Source: Acidobacteriota bacterium (GTDB taxonomy: Bacteria > Acidobacteriota > Blastocatellia > UBA7656). From it: 64,000 nt of DNA. Position 1 is the first letter of the stretch. Each line of letters opens with the position of its first letter. The notes under the pieces were generated by a model that saw only the letters and a list, made by a program, of their open reading frames with translations, was not told the DNA's origin and searched no databases. The translations under genes were made by a program, and so were the position numbers. Shown here in pieces: positions 62,669-64,000 of the stretch. Where the stretch lies: NCBI GenBank assembly GCA_040754075.1, contig JBFMDH010000004.1:186001-250000 (forward strand). Reading direction: 5' to 3'.

Positions 62669-62929
62669 TTAATAGTGGATTCTACGCAATTGCTCTAGTG
62701 GTAGTGGTGGTTTATCTTTATAAGGATTTTCTCTCATGAATCTATTCCCATCCATTACACCACCAATATAAGTAATTATCCCTAAAAGAACTTTATCTTT
62801 TCCCTCAACCGTTTGCTCGTTAATGGCATCTTGTAGCGCCAATTCGATACTCTGCAAAGCCTCGTCCAACCAAGCCGTAGGTGGAAAAGTTCTATGTTGG
62901 TCAGCTTCGTAATTTGAAACACGTTCCAT
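62669..62929 (-). CDS. Small hypothetical protein of the element
   Basis: The 86-residue protein is mainly helical (AWLDEALQSIELALQDAINE and KVLLGIITYIGGVMDGNRFM) with a Pro-rich C terminus (DKPPLPLEQLRRIHY). No family is recognised. No strong ribosome-binding site precedes ATG 62929. Upstream lie 166 bases with short hairpins (for example GGAGCTTTAGCTCC near 62991), perhaps a promoter-terminator boundary within the element. Confidence 0.6.
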   Translation of the reverse strand: MERVSNYEADQHRTFPPTAWLDEALQSIELALQDAINEQTVEGKDKVLLGIITYIGGVMDGNRFMRENPYKDKPPLPLEQLRRIHY

Positions 62930-63095
62930 TTATTTAGCGTTGGTCGCTACCCTATTTAATTATTGGTGGGACTTCTGCGGTAGCAGAATGGAGCTTTAGC
63001 TCCTTAAACAGCCTCTTAACCGGAGTGAGAAGAAAGTCAATGGCCAAACGTAGTGAGCCGTAGGGTAGCCTTTACTTTCTTCGAGCGGAGGTTAT

Positions 63096-63617
63096 TTAAT
63101 CTCTCCACCACCAAATATGAGGATCAAAAATATCTATCTTAACGCGGGTAGGGTCTTCTAGTTTTTCCCAATCTTCTTTAGCCCAAACGTGGTCAGGAAA
63201 CCTATCAGCGCCGTCAACCACTACAGTAAATGCACCTTGGTCTAACATTACATAGTCAATCAAGGCTGGTGTTTCCCGCCAGTAAATCTTTGTTCCCTTA
63301 ACTAACTTGTTCCAATCAAACTCCATCAATTTTGGTAACGTAGTCAGAATCCGACGCGAAGCATAATCAGGTTCTCTGCAAAACTCTTCAAATACCTGTT
63401 CCCCATTACGGAAATAGTGAATCGTTCCGCCCTTACGCCATTCTTCTCCTGATAATTCGCTCTCTTTAAGATAGGTATATGGCTCATAGGAGAATGACCA
63501 AAGGATTCTATGGCCGTTAAATGGGATACCATCAACTTCATAATGGGCGTCCCAATGACCTTGTTTTTCTACCCACTCCAATTCTTTCTCCTTACCATTG
63601 ATATTGACTGTATTCAT
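63096..63617 (-). CDS. Hypothetical protein of the element
   Basis: The 173-residue protein is rich in Trp, Tyr and charged residues and reads as a soluble beta-rich fold (VEKQGHWDAHYEVDGIPFNG, FDPHIWWWRD at the end). No motif or family is recognised. GGAGAG lies about 9 bases before ATG 63617. A low-complexity Cys count and no signal peptide indicate a cytoplasmic protein. Confidence 0.65.
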   Translation of the reverse strand: MNTVNINGKEKELEWVEKQGHWDAHYEVDGIPFNGHRILWSFSYEPYTYLKESELSGEEWRKGGTIHYFRNGEQVFEEFCREPDYASRRILTTLPKLMEFDWNKLVKGTKIYWRETPALIDYVMLDQGAFTVVVDGADRFPDHVWAKEDWEKLEDPTRVKIDIFDPHIWWWRD

Positions 63618-63647
63618 ATTCGCTACTCTCCGCCGTCAGTGCGGCGA

Positions 63648-63920
63648 TTAATTATGTTTAAAACTAAAAGGTATATGGCTTGGGTTCCTTAGATTCTTTC
63701 CGTTGTTTAGTAGCTTATCAGCGATAGTGGTCATCCCTTTTACAAACTGGTCCTCAATTAGAATCATTTTCTCTCTACTGATTTTCACCTTTCTCTTCTC
63801 TCCGGTATCTCTATTAAAACCTTTCAAAAAGTAAACATTGCCGCCTTGATTGCCATTAGGTTTTGAATAGACCCAGTATTTCATGTATTTTGTTTGGTAA
63901 TAACAATGATCTGTTCTCAT
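63648..63920 (-). CDS. Small hypothetical protein of the element
   Basis: The 90-residue protein begins MRTDHCYYQTKYMKYWVYSK and continues with NVYFLKGFNRDTGEKRKVKI, a basic, Tyr-rich fold that could bind nucleic acid; this is only a composition-based guess. It starts one base after the stop of the partial gene at the window edge, so the two are coupled. Confidence 0.6.
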   Translation of the reverse strand: MRTDHCYYQTKYMKYWVYSKPNGNQGGNVYFLKGFNRDTGEKRKVKISREKMILIEDQFVKGMTTIADKLLNNGKNLRNPSHIPFSFKHN

Positions 63921-63921
63921 C

Positions 63922-64000
63922 TCATTTTGTATTCAAAGATGCTGCCAGCTCTGCCGCTTTCACGAACAGGCCAGCAGCGGTTTTAATTTGTTTCAATCTG
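63922..64000 (-). CDS. Partial gene at the right edge
   Basis: The last 25 codons of a minus-strand gene run off the window: the frame reads QIKTAAGLFVKAAELAASLN followed by TK and TGA (63924-63922). The helical, Ala-rich end is unremarkable. The stop is one base before the ATG of the next gene (63920), a typical coupled junction. Confidence 0.65.
   Translation of the reverse strand, partial: RLKQIKTAAGLFVKAAELAASLNTK

Overview
The window looks like chromosome of an acidobacterium, probably from the Blastocatellia-like lineages. This is inferred from gene types, not from a marker gene. The clues are two long winged-helix/transmembrane regulators with PD40 or TPR sensor halves, an Oar-like TonB receptor with an N-terminal carboxypeptidase-regulatory domain, small CxxC/HTH proteins, a UPF0182 protein, type IV pilins with a GT-C/TPR membrane glycosyltransferase, and a dnaK cluster with HspR. 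Coding density is high and most genes are chromosomal housekeeping or envelope functions. Two stretches look acquired: an AT-rich KAP-family NTPase gene (1.3-5.0 kb) beside tRNA-Ser, and an integrative element entering tRNA-Asp at 59.7 kb and running off the right edge.

Layout: 0-5 kb holds an outer-membrane beta-barrel protein, tRNA-Ser(GCT) and the KAP NTPase. 5-10 kb holds a bifunctional class A penicillin-binding protein, a hairpin-forming repeat, the magnesium transporter mgtE and a coupled small membrane protein. 10-17.8 kb holds a winged-helix/PD40 regulator, a divergent small CxxC protein, exported proteins, a methyltransferase, a glycine-rich surface protein and a possible papain-like hydrolase. 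18-30 kb holds UPF0182, a second winged-helix/TPR regulator with its own divergent CxxC protein, and a 1902-residue propeller-plus-C25 (gingipain-type) protease. 30-37 kb holds an alpha/beta hydrolase, an MFS transporter, three type IV pilin-like genes, an RNase Z-like hydrolase and a TMTC-like glycosyltransferase. 37-41 kb is a dnaK - dnaJ-like - small membrane protein - hspR cluster, with a promoter overlapped by a HAIR-like operator. 41-48 kb holds a BON protein, the Oar-like receptor and a rhomboid/TPR protein. 48-58.9 kb is an envelope-stress neighbourhood: glycine-zipper protein, YqjD/YqjE/DUF3618-like operon, lytic transglycosylase, cutC, an NtrC-type two-component pair, a DUF1003 protein and a PP2C phosphatase. 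59.5-59.75 kb is a tRNA-Val/tRNA-Asp operon, followed by the element.

The most coherent regulatory signal is a set of six close matches to the sigma-54 promoter (GG-N10-GC core). They lie before two pilin genes, the glycine-zipper stress gene, its divergent neighbour, the YqjD/YqjE operon and the PP2C gene, with a sigma-54 activator (NtrC family) and its histidine kinase in the same region. A second signal is a recurring module, seen twice: a long membrane-anchored winged-helix regulator divergent from a homologous small CxxC/HTH protein, followed by exported proteins.

All functional calls come from reading motifs by eye. No database search, HMM or folding calculation was run.
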